Shown: positions 61,474-64,000 of the stretch, piece by piece | How the letters are laid out: every line of letters starts with the position of its first letter | Position numbering within the stretch: position 1 is the first letter of the stretch | Origin: Trichostrongylus colubriformis | Taxonomy: Eukaryota; Nematoda; Chromadorea; Rhabditida; Trichostrongylidae | Direction of reading: 5' to 3' | Length of the DNA: 64,000 bases | Assembly: GCA_963978905.1 (NCBI GenBank) | Contig: OZ022256.1 | Coordinates: 45,060,001-45,124,000, forward strand | Program-made: the position numbers and the translations under genes | The notes under the pieces: model-generated | What the model saw: the letters and a program-made list of their open reading frames with translations, nothing else | Database searches by the model: none | Told to the model about the DNA's origin: nothing

Positions 61474-61765
61474 GGGCAGAGGTGGTGTAGTGACAGGTGG
61501 CGTACACCCCCCTCTCATGGTGCGGGGATCCAATCTCGCATCAACGCCCGCCCAGGCCAACCAAGCCTTGCATCCCTCCAGGTTCGGCAAATTGGTACCA
61601 GACTTGTCTGTGAGGATTAAAGCACTGGCTTGTACATCGGCTGGCCACCGCAAGTCATTGTATGGGCCACATCACATTCACCAGCCATCACGATTCTGAA
61701 TGGGACTGGAATGTGCGGCGCATCCCAGGAAGGGATTGATTAACGCCAAAAACTTTATCCTTTAT
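61474..61765 (+). repeat. SINE-like family A, best copy
   Basis: The head resembles a tRNA gene: GGTGGTGTAGTGACAGGTGG (A-box region) and GCGGGGATCCAATCTCGC (B-box region). Then TTGGTACCAGACTTGTCTGT, GATTCTGAATGGGACTGGAA, and a CCAAAAACTTTATCCTTTAT 3' end. Such tRNA-like heads are the internal promoter of SINEs. I see five copies in this window. Confidence 0.65.
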
Positions 61766-61844
61766 CCTCCTGAGGTAACTGGGCGTGCTGGCTTGGGCCC
61801 GAACGGGTGCAGTGCCGTATCGCGCACTGTGGTGGAGGAACGGA

Positions 61845-62072
61845 TATGTACCCTGATGTCAGGATGCCGCACGATGGCGAGCGGCGTGCGACACAGTGTG
61901 TGCGAGCTATGCGCGTCGCGGTAGTTGGGTCTCAAAACGATTACAACGTAATGCTAGGAGTGCGATACGCAGTTGACTTCTAATCGCTTCGGGACCCAAC
62001 AATTTAGCTCGTACGCATTGCTTCGCTTGCGACATTCCGCAGTGCGGCATCCTGACATTAAGGTACACATCC
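61845..62072. repeat. Dispersed repeat R2, copy 2
   Basis: Facing blocks TGATGTCAGGATGCCGCAC and GTGCGGCATCCTGACAT bound a GC-rich centre. Relative of 27736-27935. Confidence 0.6.
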
Positions 62073-63692
62073 TGGAGGAACGAGAAATAATCCTCCGTCT
62101 CACTCCTTCCATTTTGCGCCTCTGCATCTCTAGCCGGTCAGGGTATCGCAGGCGAGTTAGGGACTAAGTCAGCCGGCCGCAAACGTTGTCTTGAATGCGA
62201 GCGGTGCACAATCGCGATAAAGACCTAACAGAAGGATGCACATTTTCAAGGAAATTTCGTCACAGGTCATTTCTTCCGATCTGGGTTGTACGTTCATAAA
62301 TTATGTCTTCTCATTTCTCGTAACCCCTAGCAGTGCCTTTAATAGCACAACTCGCGATGTAATCGCACAACGATTTGTAAACTTTCGATACTCATTTCCA
62401 CTATAATATACCTAGTTTATCGAGCGTCGTGTGGACTGCTGATACCTCAGCGCCAGATGGTACAGCAAGTAGACATACAGTAGCTAAATTGAGATCTTTT
62501 TATTTCACCCAGAGTTTCTATCTCCAAAAAAAAAACCATTTTGAAATCCTCCTTTTAATTAGCACCAGTTCCTAGTGAAGCACTCTTGAAGGCGCCAAGA
62601 GTGATTAGAGTTATCTGAATTGGCAAAATACGTTCTCTGTAGATGTAGTGGTTCCGAGGAAACATTGAAACATTGGAACTGTGGAGCGAAAAGCACTCAA
62701 AGGCGCATTGCAAACTTACCATGGTGATCTTAGCCTAGGAGCAGCAGAGCAGGAGCTGCGTTTGGCTCAGCTGTTGCCCAGCCCCTTCAAAAATGATGGG
62801 GGTTTTGAAAAATATTTTGGGTATTTCCTTCACATTCCGTTCCCTTTCTGTTGTGGCGGTGTTTGAGACCTCTACTTTCATGCTCGACAACTGATTGAAT
62901 TATTCCCCTGGTGCCTTTAAAGACGGGTAGCAAATTACTATGTGAAGATATAAATCACCCGACGTTTATCGATCCTATTTTGGATGCACCAAGCACTCAG
63001 CTTCCATTCACAATCGCCATGGCACTCTATAAACACTAGGCCTATACAGTATCTGCTCACCGTTCCTGCATATTTTCTAATTTTCCTAACAATCCAGCTA
63101 GAAAAATCATCAACCCCGATGGAATGGAAACATCGCTCTGCCTAGTAGGGCACTGAGGCAGCCGCGCTTGGCTACCTCCGCCATAAGTGCAAATATGGGC
63201 GAATTAAAGCACCTTCTATTGAGGGCTGACATTACTTATCAAGGAACGGTTTCAACTCCCCACGAAACTTTTAACTGAGACCAGATAAAACGACAAAGCT
63301 CTGATGCTGATTATAACTGTGAAAAACGAAATTGCAAAATGCCATTCTGAAGCGAGTTAGGAGGGGTCCAAGTTTGCTTGTGATGCCTCATTGACGAGGC
63401 CCTTTGCCATCAGCGCGATTAGCGCAGTGTCAACAGCCGCCACCGTGGCTTGCTGGTAGTGTACCGGATTCGCAGGCGTAAAGTTGTTAATTCCCTGCCT
63501 TCGCGGGGGCAGATTTTCGCATTCCCTGTTTGATGTCAGTAAGTGTTTTCTTTCACTTTTGAACGTTTTCTTGTACTGGTACCTACTTGCACCCATCATT
63601 TACACTGCTACTGAGCCATTTTATATTAATGATACACTGAAAAGGGAAGCATACGAAGTCGTAGTGGCCATTTGCGATAAGAAACATATCAC
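62073..63692. other. No gene recognised
   Basis: Downstream of the PEBP gene I see no exon that would extend it and no other motif-bearing frame. R1-like traces occur near 62830-62930 (GAGACCTCTACTTTCATG, GGTGCCTTTAAAGAC). Confidence 0.4.
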
Positions 63693-63972
63693 TTAAAGGA
63701 ACCGGAAGGGGTCCGAAACAAGAGGAAGATGCAAAGAAATGAGCATTTTGTAACGAACACTGAAGGTTAGAAGCGATAATCGGTGAAAAAACCCGGATTC
63801 AAAAGCGCGACGCTGCGGTGTGTATTCGCATCCCATTCGCATCCAACACACAGACTTTCCGAGTTGTCCGCTGTAGGAGACGGGCCGCGGTCCAACGTTG
63901 GTGGTAGCACCTGACTTCCAGCGCAGTGGAGTGGCCATTCCCACTACATTAGCATTCATGTAAGTACATCTA
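63693..63972. mobile_element. TTAA-type element, inverted partner of 55085-55364
   Basis: Starts TTAAAGGAACCGGAAGGGGT and matches 55085-55364 in reverse orientation over about 280 bp with few differences (shared GTCCGAAACAAGAGGAAGAT, GAGCATTTTGTAACGAACAC). Its far end is near or beyond the end of the window. Confidence 0.8.
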
Positions 63973-64000
63973 GAAACAATATAAGAAAGAACAAAGTAAA

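Overview
The window looks like nuclear genomic DNA of a strongylid (clade V) nematode, most likely a hookworm or close relative. The evidence is a multi-exon gene with short exons of about 40-230 nt, TTTCAG acceptors, some very short introns (about 45-60 nt), closest protein resemblance to C. elegans families, and introns and intergenic DNA packed with short inverted-repeat transposons. Nothing bacterial, viral or CRISPR-like was seen. All gene calls are hand-made splice models and no database search was run.

Layout: (1) 1305-4899, plus strand, a small unrecognised gene model of five phase-compatible exons, one intron of which carries a MITE. (2) 4900-22078, about 17 kb with no gene I can support, full of repeats: SINE-like copies, TTAA-bounded inverted-repeat elements and other palindromes. 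(3) 22079-47969, plus strand, a 34-exon gene for a P4-type ATPase (phospholipid flippase, ATP8B class; C. elegans TAT-2/TAT-4-like). The joined exons keep frame over 4119 nt (1372 residues plus stop), all catalytic motifs are intact, and an AATAAA lies at 48410. Its introns contain three mariner copies (one carrying a LINE fragment), an 800-bp palindrome and many MITEs. (4) 48416-58533, repeats again, including a head-to-head mariner at 49914-50840, plus a possible lone lipocalin-like exon near 51.7-51.8 kb. (5) 58534-61397, plus strand, a six-exon PEBP (phosphatidylethanolamine-binding protein, Ov-16/RKIP family) gene with AATAAA at 61404. (6) 61410-64000, repeats.

The two recognised genes both deal with phospholipids (membrane lipid asymmetry and lipid-head-group binding), but nothing shows they work together. 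The most distinctive feature is the transposon landscape. Several unrelated short inverted-repeat families all end at TTAA with a terminus like AAAGGNAN. One provides an occupied/empty site pair and two abut at a single shared TTAA, which together point to TTAA-targeting (piggyBac-like) mobilisation.
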